Below, piece after piece: positions 30,101 through 38,798 of a DNA stretch of 64,000 nucleotides. Position 1 is the first letter of the stretch. Each line of letters starts with the position of its first letter. The translations under genes were made by a program, and so were the position numbers. Origin of the DNA: Nocardioides zhouii. Lineage in GTDB: Bacteria > Actinomycetota > Actinomycetes > Propionibacteriales > Nocardioidaceae. Location: assembly GCF_004137345.1 (NCBI RefSeq), contig NZ_SDWV01000013.1:1-64000 (forward strand), in the 5' to 3' direction. The notes under the pieces were generated by a model, which had not been told where the DNA came from, ran no database searches, and worked only from the letters and a program-made list of their open reading frames with translations.

Positions 30101-30150
30101 GGACGTGCTACGAAGCGGCGGTCCCGTCCGCCGCATCGTCACACGTCCTG
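30101..30150. repeat. Palindromic repeat R5, copy 1 (3' end of the DUF559 gene)
   Basis: A 50-base element with arms GGACGTGCTACGAAGCGGCGG and CCGCCGCATCGTCACACGTCC, which pair at 18 of 21 positions. It matches copy 2 (31162-31211) at 43 of 50 positions in the same orientation. It supplies the last 14 or so codons and the TAG stop of the DUF559 gene. Confidence 0.85.
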
Positions 30151-31091
30151 CCCAAGGGGCAACCCCGATCGCGGAGCGCTCGCTCGATCTGGGCGAAGAA
30201 GTCGTCGGCCGCCACCCTCAGCCCGAGCAGCGGGAGGCGGAGGACCACGCTGTTGTCGAGGGTCACGTCGTTGTGACGCAGGGCGTCCTGGACGACGTTC
30301 GTCGCCCACGAGTGCTGGATGCCGTCGATCTCGACGACCACTCCCCACTCCTCCCAGCAGACGTCGAGGTAGTACGTCCCGTCCTTGCCCCGGCGTACGA
30401 CCTGGCGTGAGGGCTTCGGCAGCCCGCGCTTGCGGCACTCTGCGGCGAACTCCGCCTCGCTGATGGACCGCACCCCGTCGAGGAGGTCTAGGACCGCGGC
30501 GTGCAACAGCCTGCGGCGCTTGTCACGGTGGACCGAGAGGAGCGACTGGCCGATCCGTTCGGCCGTCGTGAGCCGTTGCTGGACCGCCATCGTGATGAGC
30601 AGAACAGCCTGCTTGTCCGATTTCGCCCACAGGGCTGCGTGCACCGCGGCGACGTCGGGCCTGGCTCGCGGCACACCGGAGGGCACGACGACGCGCGGGT
30701 CGTACCTCCTGGTCCGTACGACCAGCAGGCCCGGTGCCGACCTGGCGCGCGACGCCATCGGGACGCTCACTCGCACCGCGTCCCAGGTGAAGCCGGTCAG
30801 GCCCTCGGCGATGAGGGCGGAAGCACCATCGAGATAGGCCTGCGGCCCGCCTTCCAGCACCGCCGCCCACTGCGCTCCGATGTCACTGAGCGGGCCGGTG
30901 TGCACCGCGACGACCTGGCTGTGGACTCGTCGCCACCGTCGCGCGGACACCTGCGCGCGCACCTGGTGACGGGTGACTCCGTGGTCGCGCAGCTGCATCA
31001 GGCTGATGACTCCGCCCTGCTCAGCGGCCTTGGCACCTGCCCGGTCGATGCGGCGGGCCCGGAGCGCACGTGGCTCGAGGGAGTCGTCCAT
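30108..31091 (-). CDS. DUF559 (Vsr-like endonuclease fold) protein with AbiEi-like N-terminus
   Basis: A 327-residue protein. Residues about 20-70 resemble the winged-helix N-terminus of AbiEi-type antitoxins (GGVISLMQLRDHGVTRHQVRAQVSARRWRRVHSQVVAVHTG). The C-terminal part carries the DUF559 core, YYLDVCWEEWGVVVEIDGIQHSWATNVVQDALRHNDV, like the PD-(D/E)xK nucleases, with Asp and Glu of a possible active site. The activity is unproven. The last residues (CDDAADGTAAS) come from repeat R5, and a second R5 copy lies just upstream, so the gene is bracketed by repeats. A GTG at 31124 is the alternative start. Confidence 0.8.
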   Translation of the reverse strand: MDDSLEPRALRARRIDRAGAKAAEQGGVISLMQLRDHGVTRHQVRAQVSARRWRRVHSQVVAVHTGPLSDIGAQWAAVLEGGPQAYLDGASALIAEGLTGFTWDAVRVSVPMASRARSAPGLLVVRTRRYDPRVVVPSGVPRARPDVAAVHAALWAKSDKQAVLLITMAVQQRLTTAERIGQSLLSVHRDKRRRLLHAAVLDLLDGVRSISEAEFAAECRKRGLPKPSRQVVRRGKDGTYYLDVCWEEWGVVVEIDGIQHSWATNVVQDALRHNDVTLDNSVVLRLPLLGLRVAADDFFAQIERALRDRGCPLGRTCDDAADGTAAS

Positions 31092-31161
31092 CCACCGATG
31101 GTCCGCACCACGGGCCGTGGCCACCAGAGCGTCGTACGCACCTGTGGAGAGCCGGTTCGCC

Positions 31162-31211
31162 GGACGTGCTGCGAAGCGGCGGCCTGGACCGCCGGATCGT
31201 CACACGTCCGG
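31162..31211. repeat. Palindromic repeat R5, copy 2 (upstream of the DUF559 gene)
   Basis: Same design and same orientation as copy 1. It lies in the gap between the DUF559 start and the end of the next hydrolase gene, and ends ten bases before that gene's stop codon. Confidence 0.85.
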
Positions 31212-31220
31212 GGCCGCAGG

Positions 31221-32039
31221 TCAGGTCAGGTCGCGGAGCGTGGCGAGCACGTCGGGCCAGTGGGCGACGAGGGTGGCGAGGTGGGTGGTGCGGGGGCGTA
31301 CGACGACCTCGACGTCGGCGAACCCGGCGAGCAGGTCGGCGGCAGCTCCGGCTCCGGTCCGGTCGTCGTCCTCGCCGAACCACGCCCGTACGGCGCACCG
31401 CACCTCGGCAGGCGCGTGCTGCCACGGGCGGTGGAAGAGGGCGGCGTCGCGGAGGTAGCCATCGGGTACGGCGAGGGCCTCGCGCACCGACGCAGCGACC
31501 GCCGCCGGGCCGAGGGCCGCGACGAGGGCGGCATCGGCCGGAGGGAGCATCGGCAGCCAGCGCGCGGTCAAGGCGTCGTCGTCCGGGTCGGAGGGGTCGA
31601 CGCCGGCGCGCCAGGCGAGGAACTCCGGCGCCATCTCGGCCACCAGCTCGTCCACCGGCTCGGTGCGCGAGCCCGGCGGTTGGGTCGCGACCAGCCCGAG
31701 CACGGCCACCCGGTCGGGGTGCCGGGCAGCGCACGCGACGGCGTACGCCCCGCCCACCGACATGCCGAGCACCGCGAACCGCTCGTGACCGAGCCCGGTC
31801 GCGACCTCCGCGAGGTCGTCGGCGACGGTGCCGTGGGTGCTGGCATGGGCGGTGGAGCGGCCGTAGCCCGGGCGGTTCACGCAGAGCAGTCGTACGCCGG
31901 CCGCGCGGGCGGCGTCGTGCCCGGTCATCGCGACGTGGCGGGTGTCCGGGCAGCCGTGGAGCACGGCCACCAGCGGTCCGTCGGGATCGCCGCCGGTCCA
32001 GCCCTGCAGCACCCGCCCGTCGGCCGACGGCCAGTGCAC
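31221..32039 (-). CDS. Alpha/beta hydrolase
   Basis: A 272-residue hydrolase. VAVLHGCPDTRHV gives the HG oxyanion motif, AVLGMSVGGAYAVACAARHP the nucleophile Ser (near residue 95), and a late RPRTTHLATL the catalytic His. The closing domain contains a helical cap. Substrate is unknown. It starts with GTG two bases after the stop of the CarH-like gene and is probably in the same transcript. Confidence 0.85.
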   Translation of the reverse strand: MHWPSADGRVLQGWTGGDPDGPLVAVLHGCPDTRHVAMTGHDAARAAGVRLLCVNRPGYGRSTAHASTHGTVADDLAEVATGLGHERFAVLGMSVGGAYAVACAARHPDRVAVLGLVATQPPGSRTEPVDELVAEMAPEFLAWRAGVDPSDPDDDALTARWLPMLPPADAALVAALGPAAVAASVREALAVPDGYLRDAALFHRPWQHAPAEVRCAVRAWFGEDDDRTGAGAAADLLAGFADVEVVVRPRTTHLATLVAHWPDVLATLRDLT

Positions 32040-32041
32040 GG

Positions 32042-32911
32042 TCAGGAGGCCGTCGCGAGACGGTCGGCCAGCGCCGACGCTGCGGCGCCCGCCAGGTGGC
32101 CGAGGTGCTCCGCGCCGTCGACCAGGTCCTGGTGTGCGCCACCGAGCAGCACGGTCGTGAACGGCGTCAGCGCCTCGACCGCCTCGCGCACAGCGGGAAG
32201 GTCCTCGACGAGCGGTGCAGCGAGCACGACGGCCGCGGGTGCGATGAGGCGTACGGCGCCGACCCACGCCTCGAGCGGCAGGTCGCCGCCGAGATAGGTG
32301 ACGGACACGCCCCGCGAGCGGAGCACGCTGGAGAAGGCAAGGACGCCGAGCTCGTGCCGGGCACCGCGCGGGAGTCCGGCGACCACCCGCGTTCCGCCAT
32401 GCGACGTGGGCGCCAGGGACTGGAACGCCGTTGCGAGCCTGCGGTGCACGGCGGCGGACACGAAGTGCTCCCCGGCCACCGACACCTCGCCTCGCTGCCA
32501 CGCCGTGCCGAGGTGCGCCAGCGACGGCAGCAGCCACTCGTCGACCGTGGTCGCGAGGTCGTCGGCGTCGAAGGCCTCCGCGATCAGCCACTCCAGACGC
32601 GGGACGTCGAAGTCCACCGCGCAGGCAACGAGCTCGCGCATGCGCGCGTCGGCGTCCGGCGGCTCGGGCCGGGCGATCTCCGCCTCCGCGGCCGACGTGT
32701 CGTCCACCACGTGCTGCGCCGCCTCGTGCGCGGACCAGCCCGCGTCGACGAGGGTGCGCATCACGCTGAGCCGGCGTACGGCCTCGTCGTCGTAGAGCCG
32801 GTAGTTGCCCGACGAGCGCTGCGGCACGACCACGCCGTAGCGCTGCTCCCACTTGCGCAACGTGGTGCTGGGCACGCCGGTCAGCTCTGCGGCGCGACCG
32901 ACGGTGTACAT
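32042..32911 (-). CDS. MerR-family regulator with B12-binding domain (CarH/LitR-like)
   Basis: A 289-residue regulator. The MerR helix-turn-helix (MYTVGRAAELTGVPSTTLRKWEQRYGVVVPQRSSGNYRLYDDEAVRRL) is followed by a helical cap domain with the W-x9-EH signature (WQRGEVSVAGEH), and a Rossmann B12-binding domain whose HELG (in GARHELGVLAF) carries the likely cobalt ligand His. In CarH these parts sense light through adenosylcobalamin and release DNA when lit. Light sensing here is inferred from motifs. It heads a unit with the hydrolase gene. Confidence 0.88.
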   Translation of the reverse strand: MYTVGRAAELTGVPSTTLRKWEQRYGVVVPQRSSGNYRLYDDEAVRRLSVMRTLVDAGWSAHEAAQHVVDDTSAAEAEIARPEPPDADARMRELVACAVDFDVPRLEWLIAEAFDADDLATTVDEWLLPSLAHLGTAWQRGEVSVAGEHFVSAAVHRRLATAFQSLAPTSHGGTRVVAGLPRGARHELGVLAFSSVLRSRGVSVTYLGGDLPLEAWVGAVRLIAPAAVVLAAPLVEDLPAVREAVEALTPFTTVLLGGAHQDLVDGAEHLGHLAGAAASALADRLATAS

Positions 32912-32917
32912 CCACTC

Positions 32918-32923
32918 ACGGTA
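32918..32923 (-). promoter_or_regulatory. -10 box of the CarH-like gene, leaderless
   Basis: On the minus strand TACCGT lies six bases before the ATG. No Shine-Dalgarno sequence is seen. Confidence 0.55.
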
Positions 32924-33041
32924 GGACCTGGCGACCCGCATGGGCAGGGTTTGGACAACACTTCCGAGCCCGTCGAACTGGGGAAGGGTTCGACACCACC
33001 GGGGTGGGCCCGTGGCGCCAGATGCCGTGCAGGATGGGCGC

Positions 33042-33716
33042 GTGACCACCGACATCGCGGAGATCGCCCGCGCCGAGACCGCGCGCGGTGAGCTCGTGCT
33101 GCGGCGTCGGGTCTCCGAGACCGCCGCCGACGTGCTCGAGCTGCGCGTCAACGGGGTCTTCGTGATGGACACCCTCGAGACCACGAGCGAGATCGAGCTG
33201 GCCACGCAGGCCCTCGGGCTCGTCGACGAGCCGACCGCGGTGCTGATCGGCGGGCTCGGCCTCGGCTTCACCCTGCAGCGGGTGCTGGCCGATGCGCGGG
33301 TCGAGCGTGCCGTCGTGGTGGAGATCGAGGAGCCGCTGATCGAGTGGATGCGCGACGGCACCGTGCCCCACGGGCCGGCGATCCTCGCCGACGCGCGCGC
33401 GTCGGTGGTCAACGCGGACATCGCGATGGCCATCGCCGAGGCGCGGTCGACGTACGACCTGGTGCTGCTCGACGTCGACAACGGTCCGGGCTACCTCGTC
33501 CACGACGGCAACGAGGCGGTCTACGGGTCGGCGTTCCTCGAGCGCTGCCGCGACCTGCTGCGCCCGGGCGGGGTGCTCGTCGTCTGGTCGGCCGCCGTGG
33601 CGCCGGCCCTCCTCGCCGCGATGCGCACCGCCTTCGGGGACGCCGAGGAGCAGGCCCACGACGTGCTGCTGCAGGACCGGCCGGAGGAGTACTTCCTCTA
33701 CCTCGCGCGACGCTGA
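33042..33716 (+). CDS. Spermidine synthase-like methyltransferase-fold protein
   Basis: A 224-residue cytoplasmic protein of the spermine/spermidine synthase family. Blocks include FVMDTLETTSEIELATQAL, the nucleotide-site glycines AVLIGGLGLGFTLQ, VVEIEEPLIEWM, and YDLVLLDVDNGPGYLVH. True aminopropyl transferases have a DGxxQ motif before the glycine loop; here it reads NGVFVMDTLETT, so function as a spermidine synthase is doubtful. The GTG at 33042 is chosen, with CAGGAT six bases before it. Confidence 0.78.
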   Translation: MTTDIAEIARAETARGELVLRRRVSETAADVLELRVNGVFVMDTLETTSEIELATQALGLVDEPTAVLIGGLGLGFTLQRVLADARVERAVVVEIEEPLIEWMRDGTVPHGPAILADARASVVNADIAMAIAEARSTYDLVLLDVDNGPGYLVHDGNEAVYGSAFLERCRDLLRPGGVLVVWSAAVAPALLAAMRTAFGDAEEQAHDVLLQDRPEEYFLYLARR

Positions 33717-33742
33717 CCGACCCGCGGAGCCGGGGCAACCCG

Positions 33743-35635
33743 TCAGCGCAGGAACGCCTCGAGCACCGGACCTGCGGTCTGCGAGCCGGAGACGCCGGTC
33801 TCGACGAACACCGCCACGGCCAGGTCGCCGCGGGTGGCGATCATCCAGGCGTGGGTCGGGAGGCCGCCGGTCGCGTCGGGCTCGCCGTACTCGGCCGTGC
33901 CTGTCTTGGCCCCGATCTCGCCGGGTACGTCGAGCAGGAACCGCCCCGACCCCGTCGTCACCACCGCGCGCATCAGGCCGCGGAGGGTGCCGGCCTCCTG
34001 CGGGGTCAGCGGCACGTCGGGCTCTACCTGCTGCACCTCGTGCTCGGGCAGCAGCACCGGCAGCACGGTGCGTCCGGCGGCGACGGACGCGGCGACGGTG
34101 GCCATCGCGAACGGGCTGGCCAGAACGGTGCCCTGGCCGATCATGTCGGCGGCGGCTCCGGTCTCGGTCTCCGGCGGCGGCACCTGGCCGAAGTAGACCG
34201 GGAAGCCGAGGTCGTGGTCCGTGCCGAGCCCGAGCGCCTGCGCGGCGGCGGTCAGGTCGCCGGGGGCGAGGCGGTCGGCGTTGCCGATCAGGGCGGTGTT
34301 GCACGACTGCGCGATGGCCTGCACGAAGGGGATGTCGCCGAGCGCCGAGGACGGGTAGTCGTCGTAGTTCTTGAACGAGCGGCCGTCCACGACGGTCGTC
34401 GCGGGGCAGGAGACCACGTCGTCGACCGCCAGGCCGTTGCGCAGCAGCGCCAGTGACGAGACGACCTTGAACGTCGAGCCCGGGGCGTAGTGACCGGTGT
34501 CGGCCAGGTCGGCTCCGGCGGCCCCGGTGCCGTTCGCGGTCGCGAGGATGGCGCCGTCCGACGGCCGGATCGCCACCAGGGCACTGGCCGGACCCTCCTC
34601 GCCCAGGGTGGCCAGCGCCTGCTCGGCCTTCTGCTGGAGGTCGGTGTCGAGGGTGGTGACCAGGTCCGCGCCGTCGGTGGCCGGGGCCTCGTGGAGCGTG
34701 CGCAGCACGTCCTCGTCGTCGCGCGCGACGACCGCTGTGCCCGGCACACCGCGCAGCTGCTCGTCGTAGCGCGCCTGCAGGCCGGAGAGTCCGACCTCGT
34801 CGCTGGCGCCGATCGTTCCGCCCGACTCCTTCACGATGTCGGCCGTCGCCGGGCCAACCCGCCCGAGCAGGGCTGCCGCGAACTCCCGCGTCGGGGCGAG
34901 GGCGAGCGTGTCGCGCACCGCGAGTGCCCCCGGCACCTTCCGGAAGGACGGCAGCACCTCGAGGGCGTCGTCCTCGCGCAGCACCAGCGCCTCGACGAAC
35001 GCCTCCGCGCCCATCTCCTCCGCGCGCTCGACGTACGACGCGGCGTCCACCTCGAGGATGCGGGCGATGCGACGCGCGCTGCGGGCCACCTGCGGGCCCC
35101 CGACCTTGGTCTTGTCGAGGCCGTAGCGCAGGACCGGACGCTCGGTCACCAGCTTCACGCCATCGGCACCGACGATGTCGCCCCGCACCGGGGTCACCGT
35201 CCTCAGTCCGAGCGTGTCTCCCTCGACCACATCGGGGGCGAGCGACTCCGGCGTCCAGTCGACCTCCCACCCCGAATCGGTCGAGGTGAGCTCCACGGTC
35301 GTCTCGTACGCCCACTGCCCGGTGCCCGTCACGTCCCAGCGCCACGCCAGGGAGGCGGTGGCCGACATGTCGTCCTCGGCCTGCTCGACACCCGCGACCT
35401 CGACCGCGACGGGCACGTCGACCAGAGGGGAGACCAGCTCGGCGAAGGCGTGCCGATCGGCGTCGTCGGTGAGCGGCACCTCGCCGAGCGAGTGCTGGCC
35501 GAGCGCGGCCGCGAGGTCGTCGGCGACGTCCGCGGCGGGAGGACCGGAGTCGTCGCCGAGCACCGAGCAGGCGCTGCCGGTCCCGATGAGCACGGCGGAC
35601 ATGGTCAGACCGATCCCGAGTCGGAGTGCACGCAT
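33743..35635 (-). CDS. Penicillin-binding protein, class B transpeptidase with NTF2-like domain
   Basis: A 630-residue cell-wall enzyme. An export signal ends in GTGSAC, a weak lipobox. Then come an NTF2-like MecA_N domain (about residues 35-140), a dimerisation domain and the transpeptidase domain. The catalytic Ser-x-x-Lys is GSTFK, SxN is SQSCNT and KTG is AKTGTAEYG. It cross-links peptidoglycan outside the membrane, and resembles the PbpA/PBP2a class. Anchoring by lipid rather than by a helix is possible but unproven. It diverges from fumC. Confidence 0.9.
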   Translation of the reverse strand: MRALRLGIGLTMSAVLIGTGSACSVLGDDSGPPAADVADDLAAALGQHSLGEVPLTDDADRHAFAELVSPLVDVPVAVEVAGVEQAEDDMSATASLAWRWDVTGTGQWAYETTVELTSTDSGWEVDWTPESLAPDVVEGDTLGLRTVTPVRGDIVGADGVKLVTERPVLRYGLDKTKVGGPQVARSARRIARILEVDAASYVERAEEMGAEAFVEALVLREDDALEVLPSFRKVPGALAVRDTLALAPTREFAAALLGRVGPATADIVKESGGTIGASDEVGLSGLQARYDEQLRGVPGTAVVARDDEDVLRTLHEAPATDGADLVTTLDTDLQQKAEQALATLGEEGPASALVAIRPSDGAILATANGTGAAGADLADTGHYAPGSTFKVVSSLALLRNGLAVDDVVSCPATTVVDGRSFKNYDDYPSSALGDIPFVQAIAQSCNTALIGNADRLAPGDLTAAAQALGLGTDHDLGFPVYFGQVPPPETETGAAADMIGQGTVLASPFAMATVAASVAAGRTVLPVLLPEHEVQQVEPDVPLTPQEAGTLRGLMRAVVTTGSGRFLLDVPGEIGAKTGTAEYGEPDATGGLPTHAWMIATRGDLAVAVFVETGVSGSQTAGPVLEAFLR

Positions 35636-35676
35636 AGGTCCATCGAACCAGCCCGTGAGCTCGGGAACCACGCGGG

Positions 35677-35682
35677 TACGGT
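35677..35682 (+). promoter_or_regulatory. -10 box of fumC, leaderless
   Basis: TACGGT lies six bases before the ATG of fumC. Confidence 0.5.
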
Positions 35683-35688
35683 CACCGC

Positions 35689-37083
35689 ATGAGCGACACA
35701 CGCACCGAGCACGACTCCATGGGCGACGTCGAGGTGCCCCGCGAGGCCCTCTGGCGGGCGCAGACCCAGCGCGCCGTCGAGAACTTCCCGATCAGCGGGC
35801 AGACGATCGCGCCCGCGCTGGTCGTCGCGCTGGCCCGGGTGAAGCGGGCGGCGGCACTGGCCAACGCCGGCCTCGGGGTCGTCACCGGCGCGCAGGCCGA
35901 GGCGATCGTGGCTGGCGCCGACGCCCTCATTGCAGGCTCGCACCACGACGCGTTCCCGATTGACGTCTTCCAGACCGGCTCGGGCACCAGCTCCAACATG
36001 AACACCAACGAGGTCCTCGCCAGCCTGGCGAAGCGGGACGGCGTCGACCTGCACCCCAACGACGTCGTCAACGCCAGCCAGTCCAGCAACGACACCTTCC
36101 CCACCGCGATCCACGTCGCCGCCGCCGAGTCCGTCACCGGCTTACTCGTCCCGTCGCTCGAGCACCTCGCCCAGGCGCTCGAGCGCAAGGCCGACGAGTT
36201 CGCCGACCTGGTGAAGTCCGGACGTACGCACCTGATGGACGCGACGCCGGTGACGCTCGGGCAGGAGATGGGCGGCTACGCCGCGGTCGTACGCCTGGGC
36301 GTCGAGCGGCTGCGGACGACGCTCCCCCGGGTCACCGAGCTGCCGATCGGTGGCACCGCTGTCGGGACCGGCATCAACACGCCCGACGGGTTCGCCGCCG
36401 CCGTGGTCGAGCATCTGAACGCCGACCTCGACCTCGGCCCCGACCTCGGCTTCACCGAGGCGCGCAACCACTTCGAGGCCCAGGGCGGCCAGGACTCGCT
36501 CGTCGAGCTGTCCGGCGTGCTGCGCACCATCGCCGTCGGGCTGACCAAGATCTGCAACGACCTGCGCTGGATGTCGTCAGGCCCGACCACCGGGCTCGCC
36601 GAGATCCACCTCCCCGACCTCCAGCCGGGGTCGAGCATCATGCCCGGCAAGGTCAACCCGGTGCTGCCCGAGGCCACGCTCATGGTGTGCGCCCGGGTCG
36701 TCGGCAACGACGCGACCATCGCCTGGGCCGGCGCGTCCGGGAGCTTCGAGCTCAACGTGATGATGCCGGTCATGGCCCACGCCCTGCTCGAGTCGGTCAC
36801 CCTGCTGTCCACCTCGACCGTGCTGCTCGCCGACCGGTGCGTCGACGGCATCACCGCCGACGCCGAGCGGATGCGGCGCTACGCCGAGTCGTCGCCGTCG
36901 GTCGTCACGCCCCTCAACGCGTACATCGGCTACGAGGCGGCCGCCAAGGTCGCCAAGCAGGCGCTCGCCGAGGGCGCCACGATCCGCGAGACCGTCATCG
37001 CCATGGGCTTCGTCGAGCGCGGCGACCTCACCGAGGAACAGCTCGACGCCGGGCTCGACGTCGACTCGATGACGGGGCGCTGA
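35689..37083 (+). CDS. fumC: Class II fumarate hydratase FumC
   Basis: A 464-residue, cluster-free fumarase. The superfamily signature [11 protein letters not shown] is at about residue 316, with the catalytic Ser in its loop; [16 protein letters not shown] and [13 protein letters not shown] give the other substrate contacts. It catalyses the same reaction as the class I enzyme at 28382, but needs no iron and resists oxygen. The methyltransferase gene overlaps its stop as TGATG. Confidence 0.95.
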   Translation: MSDTRTEHDSMGDVEVPREALWRAQTQRAVENFPISGQTIAPALVVALARVKRAAALANAGLGVVTGAQAEAIVAGADALIAGSHHDAFPIDVFQTGSGTSSNMNTNEVLASLAKRDGVDLHPNDVVNASQSSNDTFPTAIHVAAAESVTGLLVPSLEHLAQALERKADEFADLVKSGRTHLMDATPVTLGQEMGGYAAVVRLGVERLRTTLPRVTELPIGGTAVGTGINTPDGFAAAVVEHLNADLDLGPDLGFTEARNHFEAQGGQDSLVELSGVLRTIAVGLTKICNDLRWMSSGPTTGLAEIHLPDLQPGSSIMPGKVNPVLPEATLMVCARVVGNDATIAWAGASGSFELNVMMPVMAHALLESVTLLSTSTVLLADRCVDGITADAERMRRYAESSPSVVTPLNAYIGYEAAAKVAKQALAEGATIRETVIAMGFVERGDLTEEQLDAGLDVDSMTGR

Positions 37084-37571
37084 TGGACGCGACACGTGAG
37101 GCCTTCAAGGCGATCGACCGGGCCATGACCGGGGACTCGCGCGTGCTCGAGGTGGGCTGCGGCGCGGGCGAGATGGCGGAGCGGATCGATGCGCTCCCCG
37201 GAGTCTCCCTCGTGGCGACGGACTACTCGGACGACTGCGTGGAGGAGACCGCTGCACGCGGTGTAGACGCACGCCAGGCGGACATCTGCTACCTGCCCTT
37301 CGACCCCGAGAGCTTCGACGTGGTGTACGCCGGCTGGATGCTCGACCACGTCCGCGACATCGACCGGGCCCTCGCCGAGGTGCGCCGGGTGCTGCGGCCG
37401 GGCGGCACGTTCGTCGCCGTGACCGGTGGCGACGTGGGCGCGCCCGAGGGGCGTCGCCACCGCTTCTCCGGCGAGACCGGTGAGCGGATGCTGTCGCGCC
37501 GGTTCAGCGACGTACGCCGCCAGGACCTCGAGACCGCGACGGGCGACGTCACCGTCTTCGAGGCACGCTGA
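37083..37571 (+). CDS. Class I SAM-dependent methyltransferase
   Basis: A 162-residue protein with the SAM-binding loop VLEVGCGAGEMAERI, the acidic residue in LVATDYSDDCVEET, and motifs QADICYLPFDPESFDVVYAGWMLDHV and RRVLRPGGTFVAVTGG, all typical of Methyltransf_11. It is short for the family. The acceptor is unknown. Its ATG shares a base with the fumC stop codon, so the two are co-translated. Confidence 0.85.
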   Translation: MDATREAFKAIDRAMTGDSRVLEVGCGAGEMAERIDALPGVSLVATDYSDDCVEETAARGVDARQADICYLPFDPESFDVVYAGWMLDHVRDIDRALAEVRRVLRPGGTFVAVTGGDVGAPEGRRHRFSGETGERMLSRRFSDVRRQDLETATGDVTVFEAR

Positions 37572-37586
37572 CACGTACGAAAAAAC

Positions 37587-37631
37587 GAGGCGCGACCCGT
37601 CCGTCCCCGTGGAACGGCCGAGTCGCGCCTC
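37587..37631 (-). terminator. Intrinsic terminator on the minus strand
   Basis: Arms GAGGCGCGAC and GTCGCGCCTC (10 of 10) with inner CCGT/ACGG pairing; on the minus strand the hairpin is followed by TTTTTT (37580-37585). It ends transcription coming from the transglycosylase-like gene or from the tiny frame just upstream. It also lies directly after the methyltransferase gene and can serve it from the other side. Confidence 0.8.
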
Positions 37632-37673
37632 TCCGACCCCCCTGGCCGAATCAGTGGGAGCCCCGTGGGCTCG

Positions 37674-37730
37674 TCAGCTGGGGACCGTGGCGACCTCCGA
37701 GCCGCAGTCGAGGTCGTCGCCGTTCCCCAT
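37674..37730 (-). CDS. Possible very small protein (18 residues)
   Basis: The frame reads MGNGDDLDCGSEVATVPS, then TGA. Right after it come a GAGCCC/GGGCTC hairpin and the intrinsic terminator above. The peptide is acidic with one Cys. No Shine-Dalgarno sequence precedes it, and a GTG lies immediately before the ATG. It is about 118 bases beyond the stop of the secreted transglycosylase-like gene. I recognise no family. It may be chance. Confidence 0.25.
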   Translation of the reverse strand: MGNGDDLDCGSEVATVPS

Positions 37731-37847
37731 CACCGAACCATGACGCGTCACCGGGGCCTGCGAGGCCGGTTCCGGCTGTGACTAGGCCGACCGGTTAGAC
37801 CACTGGTCCTGCCCCTGCGGGTGGAGCGCCCACCCCTGAGCGGTCGC

Positions 37848-38534
37848 TCAGTACCAGCCGTGGCCGGACTTGAAGCTCCAGGCACTGCACGGCGAGCCGT
37901 AGGTGCCCTGGATGTACTCCAGGCCCCACCGGATCTGCGCCTCGGCGGAGGTCATGTAGTCCGCCGGCAGGTCGTGGAGCTGCGTCAGGGCCTGCGGGAT
38001 GCCGTACGCCGACGAGCTGGGGTTGTCCGCATCGACCCGCCACCCGGACTCGCTCTCGTAGAGCGAGTCAAGGCAGGAGAACTGGTCGGACGAGAAGCCG
38101 TAGAGCGGGAGGAGGGCGCGGGCGATGTCGCGCGGGTCGCCCTGGGAGAGGGTCTGCGACCTCGTGACGACGGGGCCGGCCGACATCGTCAGGGCCGTGG
38201 CCTTGGCCTTGGCCGCGTCGCGACGCGAGGAGCGCGAGACGACCTGGCGCTGCGCGCGCTGCGCGAGCGCCGCGCTGGTGTCTGCGCTGGTCGACGCGGC
38301 GGGGGTCTCGCCCGAGGTGGCCGGCGCGGACGCGGTGGTCGGGGCGACGTCGGCCGCGGCCGGCGTGAGGCCGGGGTCGCTGGAGAACATCCCGCCGGTG
38401 ACGCTGACGCCGGTCGCGGCGGCCGCGAGGCCGGTCAGCGCGATCCCGGTGCGGAGCGCGCGGCGCGGACCGTGGGCGGCCTTGTGCTTGCCGGGGGCGC
38501 GGTGCGTGGGGACGTACTTCTGGGGCTGGGGCAC
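37848..38534 (-). CDS. Secreted transglycosylase-like protein
   Basis: A 228-residue exported protein. A basic N-terminus and hydrophobic stretch (TGIALTGLAAAATGVSVTGGMF) form the signal. A low-complexity Ala/Thr/Ser linker leads to a C-terminal domain (about 135-228), SCLDSLYESESGWRVDADNPSSSAYGIPQAL ... IRWGLEYIQGTYGSPCSAWSF, resembling soluble lytic transglycosylases, with Glu in YESESGW as likely acid. It would cleave peptidoglycan outside the cell. The start is GTG. Confidence 0.82.
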   Translation of the reverse strand: MPQPQKYVPTHRAPGKHKAAHGPRRALRTGIALTGLAAAATGVSVTGGMFSSDPGLTPAAADVAPTTASAPATSGETPAASTSADTSAALAQRAQRQVVSRSSRRDAAKAKATALTMSAGPVVTRSQTLSQGDPRDIARALLPLYGFSSDQFSCLDSLYESESGWRVDADNPSSSAYGIPQALTQLHDLPADYMTSAEAQIRWGLEYIQGTYGSPCSAWSFKSGHGWY

Positions 38535-38798
38535 AGCGAAGTCTCACGGGTGGACGACAGGGGGTGTGCGGCTCGAGAGGCACCACGGGACCGCCTCGTA
38601 CGGACCTCGGGACGCGGTTCTCGGGGGGTGTCCTTGGCCCGACCCTCCGGGGAAGGTCACGAAACGATCACGCCCACCATGCACGAGGTGTCGGGGGCGC
38701 GCAAACCGAACTCCACAATTGATGAGGTCCCTTGCATCACACGTGGCTCATGGGTCCCGTGAGTCACTCTCCGCCCCACCTGCGTCGGCCCAGCGCCG
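38535..38798. other. Intergenic region upstream of the transglycosylase-like gene
   Basis: It must hold the promoter and leader for the minus-strand gene. A GACCCTCC/GGAAGGTC inverted repeat sits near 38641-38658. No coding frame is convincing and no known riboswitch consensus could be matched by eye. Confidence 0.4.

Noticed and set aside
33042..33716. True spermidine synthase
   Set aside because: The active-site region expected before the glycine loop is not kept, so the protein is listed only as a family relative.
37571..37680. 6C RNA (run of six C in hairpin loops)
   Set aside because: Only one run of six C is present (near 37637) and it is not in a hairpin loop, whereas the family needs two.
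38535..38798. Possible cyclic-di-AMP (ydaO) riboswitch before the transglycosylase-like gene
   Set aside because: Genes of this kind in actinobacteria often have one, but the conserved GGGGGACCCA-type blocks could not be found on the minus strand.
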